Source of the DNA: Lachnoclostridium sp. An169
GTDB lineage: Bacteria; Bacillota; Clostridia; Lachnospirales; Lachnospiraceae
Reading direction: 5' to 3'
NCBI RefSeq assembly: GCF_002160525.1
Contig: NZ_NFKT01000009.1
Coordinates: 62,001 to 126,000, forward strand
Length of the DNA: 64,000 nucleotides
The position numbers and the translations under genes were made by a program. The notes beneath the pieces were generated by a model. The model was not told where the DNA came from. It searched no databases and saw only the letters and a list, made by a program, of their open reading frames with translations. Of the stretch, positions 25,599 to 34,201 are shown one piece after another (positions within the stretch are counted from its first letter, which is position 1; every line of letters starts with the position of its first letter).

Positions 25599-28058
25599 AT
25601 GGAGAAGAATATGGACAGAAAACTTCTTGCCGGACAAATCGCGGAAGAATCTATTGTACTGCTGAAAAACGAAGAAAATCTTCTGCCATTTCCCGGACAG
25701 AAGAAAGCAGCTTTCTTCGGAAGAGCACAGATCGGGACACTCTATTCCGGAAACGGCTCCGGCGGAGCCAACGTTACGGGATGCAGCACGATTCTGGAAG
25801 AATGCGAGAAAAACGGGATCATTCCTGAGGCACGGCTGAAAGAGTTTTACGAGGAGTCTCTCGCAAAGGAACCCATATCCGAGGCAGATGCCTTCGACTG
25901 GACGAAGGCCGGTGAGCTGGTAAACAGCGGGATCATGTACGAGATATTCGGAAAATACCGGGCTCCCCTGGAAGAGTTCGAGGTGCCGGAGGATCTGGCA
26001 GCCCGGGCCGCAGAAGAGACGGATACCGCACTGCTCGTTATCGGGAGAAATTCCGGCGGAGAAGAATGCGACCGCCATCTGGATGAGGACTATTATCTGA
26101 CCGGGTCAGAGAGAAAGCTGGTCGCCACAGTCTGCAGTCATTTTGACAGGGTGGCTGTGGTTCTCAATGTGAACGGACTGATCGACCTGTCCTGGATCCG
26201 GGAATACAGCAGTATCAAAAGCCTTCTCTTTCTCGGTATTCCCGGAGAGAAGGGAGCCGCCGCGCTTGCAAGGATCCTTTCCGGAAAGGGAAATCCTTCC
26301 GGAAAGATGGCCGTCACTGTCGCAGAACATTATGAGGACTATCCTTCCTCGCGGCATTTCTCGTGGGATAAAGAGAATCCGGACAAGATTCTTACCTATG
26401 AGGATTACGGTCTCTCGTCAGAAGCAAACGGAAGCAGAGGATTCGTGAAAAGCCCGGTGAATGTGTACTGGGAGAATATATATGCCGGATACCGGTATTT
26501 TGACACGTTCCATAAGAAGGTGCTTTTCCCGTTCGGATATGGCCTGTCCTACACAAGTTTCCGGATCACCGGAGGAAAAGCGGAGAAGGCAGCGGATGGA
26601 ATCTGTGTATCTGCCGTTGTGGAAAATACCGGTTCCAGGAGCGGAAAAGAAGTAGTCCAGGTCTATCTGTCGAAGACGGATGAGGGGCGAGGACTGGAAC
26701 GCCCCTGCCAGGAGCTGAAAGGGTTTGGGAAAACGGCACTGCTGGCGCCGGGAGAGAAAGCGGAAGTTCAGATCTGTATACCATGGCGGGAGATGGCAGT
26801 CTATGATGAGGCGAAAGCAGCCTGGGTCATTGAAGCGGGAGAATATATCCTTCGTGTGGGCAATTCATCCGCAGATACAGAGGAAGCAGGCAGGATCTTT
26901 ATCGAGAGGGACGTTCTGAAAGAGCAGTGCCGGAACCGGCTGGGCATAGCTCCATGCAATCAGGGAAAGATTGATTTTCTGTCACAGATGCCGGACCGCC
27001 GGAGAGAAAAGAATTCACCCCAGAGCGGCGATACCGGTGCAGAGAGCCCGAAACTTACTGTGAAAAAAGGAGACGTTACCGTGAAAAAAGGAGTCGTTCT
27101 TTCGGAATTTTCGGACGAAGAACTTGCGGCTCTCTGCGTGGGATACGGGCCGGGGACGCCTTTTGCCGCGGTAGGAGACAGGAGCGATCCGTCTACGATT
27201 TTTGACGATAATGGAAAACCGCTGACAACAAACAGCCATCCCGCAGGATTTCCGGGATATGTCTCCCCGGCAATCGAGGAAAAGGGGATCTTCTCGGTGT
27301 TTTACAAGGATGGTCCTGCCGGAATCGGAGGGATTGCCTGGCCTACGGAAATGCTTGTGGCATGTTCCTTTGACCGGGAACTGTGGCGCAGGTTCGGAGA
27401 CGCTGTGGGGGAAGAATGTGAGGAACAGCAGGTGGATATCTGGCTTGCCCCTGCGGTGAACCTTCACAGGAATCCTCTGTGCGGAAGAAACTTTGAATAC
27501 TTTTCCGAGGATCCTTATCTGACGGGAGTGTGTGCCTGCCAGATCGCCCGGGGCGTGCAGGAGAATCATGCGGTCCTCGTGTGCCCGAAGCATTTTGCTG
27601 CCAACGAGCAGGAGACATTCCGCCGGGGCAGCGCAAGGAAGAATTATGATGCGGCGGACTCGATTCTTACGGAACGGACTGCCAGGGAGCTGTATCTGAA
27701 ACCTTTTGAGATGCTGGTAAAAGAGGCGCATATTGCATGTATCATGACCTCCTTTAACAAGATCAACGGAGTCTTTGCCGGAGGAAACAAGGATCTCTGC
27801 ACGCACATTCTCCGGGAAGAATGGGGATTCGAAGGTGCTGTTGTGACGGACTGGGGCGATATGGATGTTGTCGTGGACGGAGCGGACGCTGTGGCGGCGG
27901 GCAATGATATCGTCATGCCGGGCGGACCGCCGGTGATCCGGCAGATTCTGAAGGGTCTGAAAGAAGGAAGAGTGACAAGAGAGGAGATGGAGCGGGCGGT
28001 ATCCCATCTGTTATCAATGATTCGGAAAATAAATTCAGATCGGCTGCTCTGTATGTAG
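25599..28058 (+). CDS. Glycoside hydrolase family 3, permuted domain order
   Basis: This GH3 beta-glycosidase of 819 residues has its domains rearranged. The (alpha/beta)6 sandwich (SIVLLKNEENLLP near residue 17) and fibronectin-III-like domain (GKEVVQVYL, FGYGLSYTSF) come first. A charged linker with a repeated TVKKG word (about 487-500) follows. The TIM barrel comes last, with RNFEYFSEDP, KHFAANEQET and the nucleophile in GAVVTDWGDMD (Asp about 751). This order is known from the Ruminococcus albus and Butyrivibrio fibrisolvens enzymes. It starts 22 bases after the classical GH3 gene and is the last gene before a terminator. Confidence 0.88.
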   Translation: MEKNMDRKLLAGQIAEESIVLLKNEENLLPFPGQKKAAFFGRAQIGTLYSGNGSGGANVTGCSTILEECEKNGIIPEARLKEFYEESLAKEPISEADAFDWTKAGELVNSGIMYEIFGKYRAPLEEFEVPEDLAARAAEETDTALLVIGRNSGGEECDRHLDEDYYLTGSERKLVATVCSHFDRVAVVLNVNGLIDLSWIREYSSIKSLLFLGIPGEKGAAALARILSGKGNPSGKMAVTVAEHYEDYPSSRHFSWDKENPDKILTYEDYGLSSEANGSRGFVKSPVNVYWENIYAGYRYFDTFHKKVLFPFGYGLSYTSFRITGGKAEKAADGICVSAVVENTGSRSGKEVVQVYLSKTDEGRGLERPCQELKGFGKTALLAPGEKAEVQICIPWREMAVYDEAKAAWVIEAGEYILRVGNSSADTEEAGRIFIERDVLKEQCRNRLGIAPCNQGKIDFLSQMPDRRREKNSPQSGDTGAESPKLTVKKGDVTVKKGVVLSEFSDEELAALCVGYGPGTPFAAVGDRSDPSTIFDDNGKPLTTNSHPAGFPGYVSPAIEEKGIFSVFYKDGPAGIGGIAWPTEMLVACSFDRELWRRFGDAVGEECEEQQVDIWLAPAVNLHRNPLCGRNFEYFSEDPYLTGVCACQIARGVQENHAVLVCPKHFAANEQETFRRGSARKNYDAADSILTERTARELYLKPFEMLVKEAHIACIMTSFNKINGVFAGGNKDLCTHILREEWGFEGAVVTDWGDMDVVVDGADAVAAGNDIVMPGGPPVIRQILKGLKEGRVTREEMERAVSHLLSMIRKINSDRLLCM

Positions 28059-28132
28059 GAAAAGAGAGTCTGGTGTGGAGCGGATACGGTATCAGGAATA
28101 GCCGGGGGCAGATGATGATATCCTCGTTGGAA

Positions 28133-28164
28133 AAAAGTGCATCGTACGAAAACGGTGCACTTTT
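28133..28164 (+). terminator. Terminator after the GH3 operon
   Basis: The 12-bp stem 28133-28144 with 28153-28164 (AAAAGTGCA and TGCACTTTT as its outer part) encloses an eight-base loop. A and T runs at both ends allow function in either direction, so it could also stop the minus-strand hip transcript. Confidence 0.7.
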
Positions 28165-28315
28165 CTGAAGCGCCTGCTGTTCGTCTGTGGTGAATCTTAT
28201 CGTATAGAGTATCCTGTTCCCGTATATCAGAAGATATGATAACGGATGCCCCCTCTGGAGAGTATTTTTTCTTTCAGGTTATGCGCATGGACAAAACCCT
28301 GCAGTTCAAGATCAA

Positions 28316-28567
28316 TCACTGCTTTGTTGCTACACAGCGCCGGGTAAAGCCTTCTGGAAGAAGACCGTCAAAAAATGCTTTTGTCTGTTCCGGAGAAAAG
28401 GATGCTCCGGTTAGTGGCAAACTTATAGAAATGGGACGGTTTTCCGAATTTGACAGATATTCAGGAGAATATGTGAAACTCGCGCTTGCCGGAGTATCCC
28501 CAATGATATCCCCGACATAAACGCTCGTCCCGTTGATTTCGATAAATACAGTTAATTTATTATTCAT
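28316..28567 (-). pseudogene. Truncated HipA N-terminal domain
   Basis: Eighty-three residues match only the first subdomain of HipA-type kinases: YVGDIIGDTPASASFTYSPEYL, PISISLPLTG and FFDGLLPEGFTRR. Full HipA is about 420-440 residues with a kinase core; here the frame stops at a TGA right after the LPEGFTRR motif, and nothing in the next 250 bases downstream looks like the kinase core. It overlaps the hipB end by eight bases, as in intact operons. It could be a relic or, less likely, a stand-alone HipS-like protein as in HipBST modules, but no HipT is seen. Confidence 0.7.
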
Positions 28568-28781
28568 ATTGGCCTCGCTTTTCTATCAGTATGTCTAATC
28601 CGAGCATATTAATGATTTTTAGTGTTTTCTCTAATTCGACCGTAGGTTTTCCGCGTTCCAGATCAGAAATAAAGCTGACACTGAATCCCGTGAATTCGGA
28701 TAAATATGTTTGAGTATAGTGGAGTTCTTTTCTGCGGTCGCGTATTGCTTTGCCAAGCGATTTTGTGTCAATTATTTTCAT
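28560..28781 (-). CDS. hipB: HipB-like XRE antitoxin/repressor
   Basis: Seventy-three residues form a single Cro/CI-type helix-turn-helix (AIRDRRKELHYTQTYLSEFTG then SVSFISDLERGKPTVELE), ending in the short strand LDILIEKRG that is typical of HipB. HipB neutralises the HipA kinase and represses its own operon. The gene appears intact, with promoter TTGCAA-17-TATACT and a perfect palindrome between promoter and start codon. Its toxin partner is truncated, so it may persist only as a repressor. Confidence 0.8.
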   Translation of the reverse strand: MKIIDTKSLGKAIRDRRKELHYTQTYLSEFTGFSVSFISDLERGKPTVELEKTLKIINMLGLDILIEKRGQYE

Positions 28782-28794
28782 TTCAATTTCCCTT

Positions 28795-28812
28795 TTTAGC
28801 CGAACGGCTAAA
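28795..28812 (-). promoter_or_regulatory. Palindromic operator of the hip operon
   Basis: TTTAGCCG-AA-CGGCTAAA is a perfect 8+8 inverted repeat 13 bases before the hipB start codon, downstream of the -10 box. The layout is that of a HipB autoregulatory operator. Confidence 0.65.
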
Positions 28813-28821
28813 TTTAGATAT

Positions 28822-28850
28822 AGTATACTTTAAATTTATCTTTTTTGCAA
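28822..28850 (-). promoter_or_regulatory. hip promoter
   Basis: On the minus strand TTGCAA (28845-28850) and TATACT (28822-28827) have a 17-base spacer, a good sigma-A promoter reading into hipB. Confidence 0.6.
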
Positions 28851-28887
28851 TAAAGAAGTATCGATTGACTATCCGACGAGCTCGGTC

Positions 28888-29118
28888 TTGCTATATGCGC
28901 GCGCCGTGTGATAATATAATCTGAAACAGAACAAATTTTTCTAAAACAGTGAGGCGTTCGAAAGTTACCCTTGTGGTACGGTATTTGCCGTATGGTAGCT
29001 TTACGGACGCCTTTTGCCGTGTTACAGGCATAAAATTCATAATTAGGGTTTCGGGAAAAGCCGGAGCGGGCGAAGCAGGTTTTCCGGGCGGAAATCACCT
29101 GGTCTCTCTTTTTTAATA
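28888..29118 (+). ncRNA. Candidate structured RNA or relic in the hipB-to-regulator gap
   Basis: The 450-base stretch between hipB and the response regulator has no gene. A promoter-like pair (TTGCTA 28888-28893, GATAAT 28910-28915, spacing 16) is followed by a large stem (28953-28969 with 28994-29011) capped by an inner hairpin (28977-28981 with 28988-28992) and followed by TTTT. A second hairpin (CAGGT+TTTCC 29076-29085 with GGAAA and ACCTG 29090-29101) is followed by a run of six T. This could be a small RNA of about 190 bases ending in a terminator, a regulatory leader of the two-component operon, or a remnant. I recognise no known family. Confidence 0.3.
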
Positions 29119-29231
29119 ATTCAGAAACAAAACAGAAACATTCATACAATATAATCATCTTATTCTATAATACAAAATAAGGGGCAGAATGCCAGGATTA
29201 CAGATATTATTTTTGCAGGGAGGAAAACGTG

Positions 29232-29903
29232 ATGATCCATATTCTTGTTGTGGAAGATGATGAAAAACTGAACAGGGTGATCTGTACTTATCTGAATGAC
29301 TGCGGATTCGCGACAAAGGGCTGCCTCAATGCCCGTGATGCATACGATGAGATGTACAATCAGCTTTATGATCTGATCATTTCCGATATTATGATGCCGG
29401 AGATCGACGGGTTTGAATTTGCGGAATCTGTGCGGAAAGTCAACAGGACGATTCCCATTCTTTTTATGTCTGCAAAAGATGACCTGCCCTCCAAGCAGAG
29501 AGGATTCCGCCTGGGAATCGATGATTATATGGTCAAGCCTGTGGAACTGGCGGAACTGGAACTGCGGGTCCGGGCGCTTTTAAGGCGGGCCAATATCGAG
29601 ACGGAGCGGAAGATCACGATGGGGAATCTCACCCTCGATGCGGACGGGATGAGCGCGGAAGTGGATGGAGAGGAGATCGGGCTGACTGCGCGGGAATTCA
29701 ACATTATCTATAAGCTTTTGTCCTACCCGAAAAAGACCTTTTCCCGGGCGCAGCTTATGGACGAGTTCTGGGACGCGGAGAGTGACTCGGGGCTGCGGGC
29801 TGTGGATGTCTACATGACGAAGCTGCGGAACAAGCTGTCAGCTTGTGACGGATTTAAGATCGTAACTGTAAGAGGAATCGGATATAAGGCGGTGCTGCAA
29901 TGA
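29232..29903 (+). CDS. OmpR-family response regulator
   Basis: This protein has 223 residues. The receiver domain begins HILVVEDDEKL and has the phospho-Asp in LIISDIMMPEIDG (about residue 53), the Lys in MVKPVEL (about 104), and a winged-helix DNA-binding domain (LTAREFNIIYKLL, VDVYMTKLRNKL, TVRGIGYKA). The ATG at 29232 follows a GGGAGG site; a GTG lies one codon upstream. The stop overlaps the sensor kinase start by four bases. The target genes probably include the following membrane-protein genes. Confidence 0.92.
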   Translation: MIHILVVEDDEKLNRVICTYLNDCGFATKGCLNARDAYDEMYNQLYDLIISDIMMPEIDGFEFAESVRKVNRTIPILFMSAKDDLPSKQRGFRLGIDDYMVKPVELAELELRVRALLRRANIETERKITMGNLTLDADGMSAEVDGEEIGLTAREFNIIYKLLSYPKKTFSRAQLMDEFWDAESDSGLRAVDVYMTKLRNKLSACDGFKIVTVRGIGYKAVLQ

Positions 29904-31015
29904 AAAAGTCAGACAGAAACCAGGAGTTTAAGGTAAAGGAAGAGCTGTTCCCCCTGTCGCTGCTCGGCATCTGTTTCGGAGTGCTTCTTCTGATGTCCGG
30001 CCTGCATATGAATGTGATTGTTATTATCAATACACTGAACATAGCAACGTGGCTTCAGCCGGTATTCCCGATTCTGTACTGGCTTGCTGTGGCGGCGGGT
30101 CTTACGCTTTTCATTCGGAAGAAGATGAAGCAGACTTATGAGGAACCGCTTCACCGGCTTGCCGAGGCAACTCAGAAAGTGGCGGGAGGAGACTTTTCCG
30201 TCTATGTTCCCACTATACACACTTCGGATAAACTGGATTATCTGGACGTGATGATTCTGGATTTTGACCGGATGGTGGAAGAGCTTGGAAGCGTGGAAAC
30301 GCTGAAAACGGACTTTGTGTCCAATGTATCCCATGAGATGAAGACTCCCATTGCCATTATCAGGAATTATGCGGAACTTCTTGAAGGGAAAAATGTCACG
30401 GATGCAGAACGGGTGGAGTACGCGCAAAATATCGGGCAGGCAGCATCCCGTCTTTCCGATCTGATTACCAATATTCTGCGGCTTAATAAGCTGGAAAACC
30501 AGACGATCGATCCGGAGATCGAAGTTTACGATCTCTGCGGGCAGCTGGAAGAATGTATCCTGAATTACGAAAATGCACTGGATGAAAAAGAACTGGAACT
30601 GGAAGTCGATATGGATGACCGGGCATATATACAGGCGGACAGAAGCCTGATGGAGCTGGTGTGGAACAACCTGATTTCAAATGCAGTGAAGTTCACGGAG
30701 AAAGGCGGTACGATTGCGGTACGGCAGACCGCATCGACGGATTATATCGAGGTGTCCGTATCTGACAGCGGATGCGGAATGAGTGAGGCCAGTATGCGTC
30801 ACATTTTTGACAAATTCTATCAGGGAGATTCCTCCCATGCAAAGGAAGGAAACGGCCTCGGCCTTGCCCTCGTCAGAAGAGTGCTGGAACTGATGAACGG
30901 AGATATCACAGTGATGAGCGAGGAGGGCAGAGGCAGCAATTTTACGGTAAAGCTGCCGCTGCCGGATCCGGGCGGGCAGAATCAGACGGACAGCATCCGG
31001 GAAAATCTGCAGTAG
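29900..31015 (+). CDS. Sensor histidine kinase (HisKA type)
   Basis: This 371-residue kinase has two membrane segments (about residues 18-40 and 52-74) with a very short outside loop, a HAMP-like linker, the H box FVSNVSHEMKTPIAI (His about 148), N box NNLISNAVKF, and G boxes DSGCGMS and GNGLGLAL. The short loop suggests that it senses within the membrane or through a partner, as in cell-envelope stress kinases of Firmicutes. It is coupled to the regulator by an ATGA overlap. Confidence 0.92.
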   Translation: MKKSDRNQEFKVKEELFPLSLLGICFGVLLLMSGLHMNVIVIINTLNIATWLQPVFPILYWLAVAAGLTLFIRKKMKQTYEEPLHRLAEATQKVAGGDFSVYVPTIHTSDKLDYLDVMILDFDRMVEELGSVETLKTDFVSNVSHEMKTPIAIIRNYAELLEGKNVTDAERVEYAQNIGQAASRLSDLITNILRLNKLENQTIDPEIEVYDLCGQLEECILNYENALDEKELELEVDMDDRAYIQADRSLMELVWNNLISNAVKFTEKGGTIAVRQTASTDYIEVSVSDSGCGMSEASMRHIFDKFYQGDSSHAKEGNGLGLALVRRVLELMNGDITVMSEEGRGSNFTVKLPLPDPGGQNQTDSIRENLQ

Positions 31016-31027
31016 GAGGAGAAGAAA

Positions 31028-31591
31028 ATGGCAGAGAAGAAAAAAAGGTTTATCGGCTATGATTATAAAGAAGTAACGGCAGAACCCGTCAGGCTTTCGC
31101 TGCTTCTGGACGGTTATGAAAGCTTTGGGTGGGAAGTGATTGAAAATGCAGGGACAACGGCCGGGAACGGCATATACAATCCGGGTGTCCCCGCAAAACA
31201 GCAGGGAAAGCAGACAGTACGGCTCAGGAGGGAGCGGAAGATCATCAATAAGGCAGAACTGACCCGCCTGCAGTCGAATTTTGAAGCCTGCATATCTGAA
31301 ATCGACGCGCTGGAACGGGCAAAGACGACGAGACCGACCTTGACCTCAATTACGGTGGGAATTATCGGAACCGCATTTATGGCGGGGTCTGTTTTCGCGG
31401 TGACTGCCCAACCCCCTTTGATTATATTGAGCATTATTCTAGCGGTACCCGGATTTTTCGGGTGGCTTGTGCCTTATTTCCTGTACAGAGAAATGGCGGC
31501 GAAACAGGCGGACAAGATACGTCCTCTGATTGAGAAGAAGTATGACGAGATCTATGAACTCTGTGAGAAAGGCAGCGGCCTGCTCCACTGA
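31028..31591 (+). CDS. Unknown membrane protein following the two-component system
   Basis: I do not recognise this 187-residue protein. The N-terminal 100 residues are soluble and basic, with RLRRERKIINKAELTRLQ. Two membrane segments follow at about residues 107-128 and 133-152, then a charged C-terminal helix. It begins 12 bases after the kinase with a GGAGGAG site, so it is in the same operon. A target or accessory of the two-component system is a fair guess, but no function is shown. Confidence 0.7.
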   Translation: MAEKKKRFIGYDYKEVTAEPVRLSLLLDGYESFGWEVIENAGTTAGNGIYNPGVPAKQQGKQTVRLRRERKIINKAELTRLQSNFEACISEIDALERAKTTRPTLTSITVGIIGTAFMAGSVFAVTAQPPLIILSIILAVPGFFGWLVPYFLYREMAAKQADKIRPLIEKKYDEIYELCEKGSGLLH

Positions 31592-31629
31592 GAATATTTT
31601 CGGCAGAACGGACAGGAGAGAACAGAAGA

Positions 31630-32529
31630 ATGAAAAGAAAGAAGAGGAAAAATCAGAGATGGAAACTGCCGGTCTTCCCGCTGTATGTCAGGATAATTTT
31701 GTATCTTGCCTGTGTCATTGCAGCGGCAGGCGCCATGGCAGAGACTGTATATGATGTTTTGCCGCCTGCAGCGGAAAATGGCTTGTATGTCTGTGCCGCG
31801 GTGCTGCTGGTACTGGCCGGGATCTGTGCCTGTTACGACCTCAGAGCCCGGGTCTGGAAAAACCTGTTGGCGCGGATTGACTCCAACGCTGTGACAAGCC
31901 GGATCTACCGGGATTACAGCTACCGGACTCTGGTGACGACACTCCCCTCCCTGGCCGTAAATCTGGCGTATACGGTTTACAACGGTGTATTCGGGATACT
32001 GAACCGGTCTGCCTGGTTTATCACAATGGCGGTTTATTACGCACTTCTGTGCGGCATGAGGTTCCTTGCAGTCAGGGAAAAGAACAGGGCAGACCGGCTG
32101 GAGAACCGGGAGAGGGCGCTTAACCTGGAGCGCTCTGTGCTGAAAAAAGACGGCATCCTGCTGCTGTGTATGACAGTGGCACTGAGCGGAATGATCAGAC
32201 TGACGATCTCCGACAACACAATTTCCGCAAGTACGGATATTATGGCGATTACAATCGCGGCCTATACGTTCTATAAGTTTATCCAGGCGGGCATTAACAT
32301 GATCCGGGTCCGGAAGATGAAGTCGCCCATTCTCATATCCATTCGGAACATCGGTTTTACAGATGCTCTGGTGTCCGTGATTTCCCTGCAGAATGTGCTG
32401 ATCCTTTCCTTTGAAAAAGAGGATAAGGGGCAGTTTCTTGAAATAATGAATGCCGGTGTGGGACTGGTGGTATGCGTGATCATCGTGGTGATGGGAATAC
32501 GGATGATATTGATGGCGAGAGACTATTGA
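31630..32529 (+). CDS. Unknown polytopic membrane protein
   Basis: This 299-residue protein has about six to seven hydrophobic segments and a very basic N-terminus (MKRKKRKNQRWK). A charged stretch at about residues 140-170 (REKNRADRLENRERALN) is probably cytosolic. I see no catalytic motif. It continues the operon of the two-component system, 38 bases after the previous gene. Confidence 0.7.
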   Translation: MKRKKRKNQRWKLPVFPLYVRIILYLACVIAAAGAMAETVYDVLPPAAENGLYVCAAVLLVLAGICACYDLRARVWKNLLARIDSNAVTSRIYRDYSYRTLVTTLPSLAVNLAYTVYNGVFGILNRSAWFITMAVYYALLCGMRFLAVREKNRADRLENRERALNLERSVLKKDGILLLCMTVALSGMIRLTISDNTISASTDIMAITIAAYTFYKFIQAGINMIRVRKMKSPILISIRNIGFTDALVSVISLQNVLILSFEKEDKGQFLEIMNAGVGLVVCVIIVVMGIRMILMARDY

Positions 32530-32611
32530 CATTTTGAATCAGCACGCTATAATGTTTATTGAAAAACGGTTTCTTAAAAAACTAATTGGCGAGCTGAAAA
32601 GGGTGAAGATT

Positions 32612-34027
32612 ATGGACAGAAATACACAGCCTGCAAATGGCGCAGCAGGAGAAAAACAAAATGAGGATAAAGAATTCCTGCGGACGGAACCGCTTGGCAA
32701 ACTGCTTCTGAAGCTTGCGCTCCCCACGGTGGCGGCACAGCTGATCAACATGCTCTACAATATCGTCGACCGTATCTATATCGGACATATTCCGGATATC
32801 GGGGCAACAGCGCTGACAGGAGTGGGTGTCTGTATGCCCCTGATCATGATTGTCTCCGCCTTTGCGGCACTGGTAGGCTACGGCGGCGCACCGCGGGCAT
32901 CCATATTCATGGGAAAACATGACAGGGAATCGGCAGAGAAGATCCTGGGAAACTGCTTTGTGCTCCAGATTATTATCTCTGTGATACTTACTGCTGTACT
33001 GCTGATCTGGAACCGGGATTTTCTTATGGCATTCGGAGCCAGCGAGAATACCATTGAATACGGAGTCAGCTATATGAATATTTACGCCCTGGGAACGATT
33101 TTCGTGGAACTGACTCTTGGCATGAATGCATTTATCACGGCACAGGGATTTGCGAAGACAGGGATGCTCTCCGTTCTGATCGGTGCGGTTGCCAATATTA
33201 TTCTGGATCCGATCTTCATATTCGGGTTTAACATGGATGTGCGGGGAGCGGCGCTTGCAACCATTATCTCCCAGGCACTTTCCTGTATCTGGGTAGTCGG
33301 TTTCCTGTGCGGAAAGAAGACGTTCCTGAAAATAAAAAGAAAGAATCTGGGGCTTACACCGAATATCATTCTTCCCTGCCTGGCTCTTGGCGTTGCCACA
33401 TTTATCATGCAGGCAAGCGAGAGTGTGATTTCCGTATGCTTCAACAGTTCGCTTCAGAATTACGGCGGAGATATCGCTGTCGGAGCCATGACTATTCTGA
33501 CCAGCGTCATGCAGTTCGCCATGCTTCCCCTTCAGGGGCTCGGACAGGGGGCGCAGCCGATCATCAGCTACTGTTACGGCGCCGGGGATGCAAAGAGGGT
33601 GCGGGCGGCGTTCAGACTTCTGCTCAGGGTCAGCCTGGGATATTCGATTCTCCTGTGGATTCTGGTGATGCTCTTCCCGGGAGGATTCGCAGCCATGTTC
33701 ACATCTGACGCCCAACTGATGGAATACACGAAGACAGCACTGCGCATTTATATGGGCTCCATGTTCCTCTTCGGTATACAGATGGCGTGCCAGATGACAT
33801 TTAATGCACTGGGAAAAGCGGCGGAGTCTATCATCGTGGCTGTTATGCGAAAATTTATCCTTCTGATTCCGCTGATCTATATCATGCCGCATATTATCCG
33901 CTCCAGCCAGACGATGGCCGTGTATATGGCAGAGCCCATCGCGGATCTCCTGGCGGTGACATTTACGGCGGTACTGTTTGCCGTACAGTTTAAGAAAACG
34001 CTGAAAAAAACAGAAAAAGCAGCATAA
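32612..34027 (+). CDS. MATE-family multidrug efflux transporter
   Basis: This carrier of about 471 residues has twelve membrane segments. Typical MATE features are TEPLGKLLLKLALPTVAAQL at the first segment, NIVDRIYIGHIPDIGATALTG, a central GRG-like loop (NMDVRGAALATIISQ) and the repeat GQGAQPIISYCYGA in the second half. It exports drugs or toxic metabolites with Na+ or H+. The start is placed at the ATG at 32612, preceded by AAGGGTG, rather than the TTG at 32534, which would add an unlikely basic leader. It may belong to the envelope-stress operon upstream. Confidence 0.88.
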   Translation: MDRNTQPANGAAGEKQNEDKEFLRTEPLGKLLLKLALPTVAAQLINMLYNIVDRIYIGHIPDIGATALTGVGVCMPLIMIVSAFAALVGYGGAPRASIFMGKHDRESAEKILGNCFVLQIIISVILTAVLLIWNRDFLMAFGASENTIEYGVSYMNIYALGTIFVELTLGMNAFITAQGFAKTGMLSVLIGAVANIILDPIFIFGFNMDVRGAALATIISQALSCIWVVGFLCGKKTFLKIKRKNLGLTPNIILPCLALGVATFIMQASESVISVCFNSSLQNYGGDIAVGAMTILTSVMQFAMLPLQGLGQGAQPIISYCYGAGDAKRVRAAFRLLLRVSLGYSILLWILVMLFPGGFAAMFTSDAQLMEYTKTALRIYMGSMFLFGIQMACQMTFNALGKAAESIIVAVMRKFILLIPLIYIMPHIIRSSQTMAVYMAEPIADLLAVTFTAVLFAVQFKKTLKKTEKAA

Positions 34028-34086
34028 TTATGAAGTTTATCGGCGACGGAATGAAACACGGAAGACAAAAGAAAATATGATGAAAG

Positions 34087-34131
34087 ACCATGGAACCGTA
34101 TCCGGCTTCATGGTTTCTTTCTGCCTTTTTT
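34087..34131 (+). terminator. Weak terminator after the MATE gene
   Basis: ACCATG (34087-34092) pairs with CATGGT (34109-34114) with some further imperfect pairing, followed by a six-T run at 34126-34131. The stem is modest. Confidence 0.4.
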
Positions 34132-34201
34132 ATAGAAATGATAGAAGATTTTACCGCGGGGAGTTATAATGTATTATATGTCGTAAAATACGGGGGATTT
34201 T

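Noticed and set aside
28236-28520. Plus-strand frame opposite the hipA fragment
   Set aside because: The minus strand matches HipA/HipB. The plus-strand translation shows no family features and no ribosome site.
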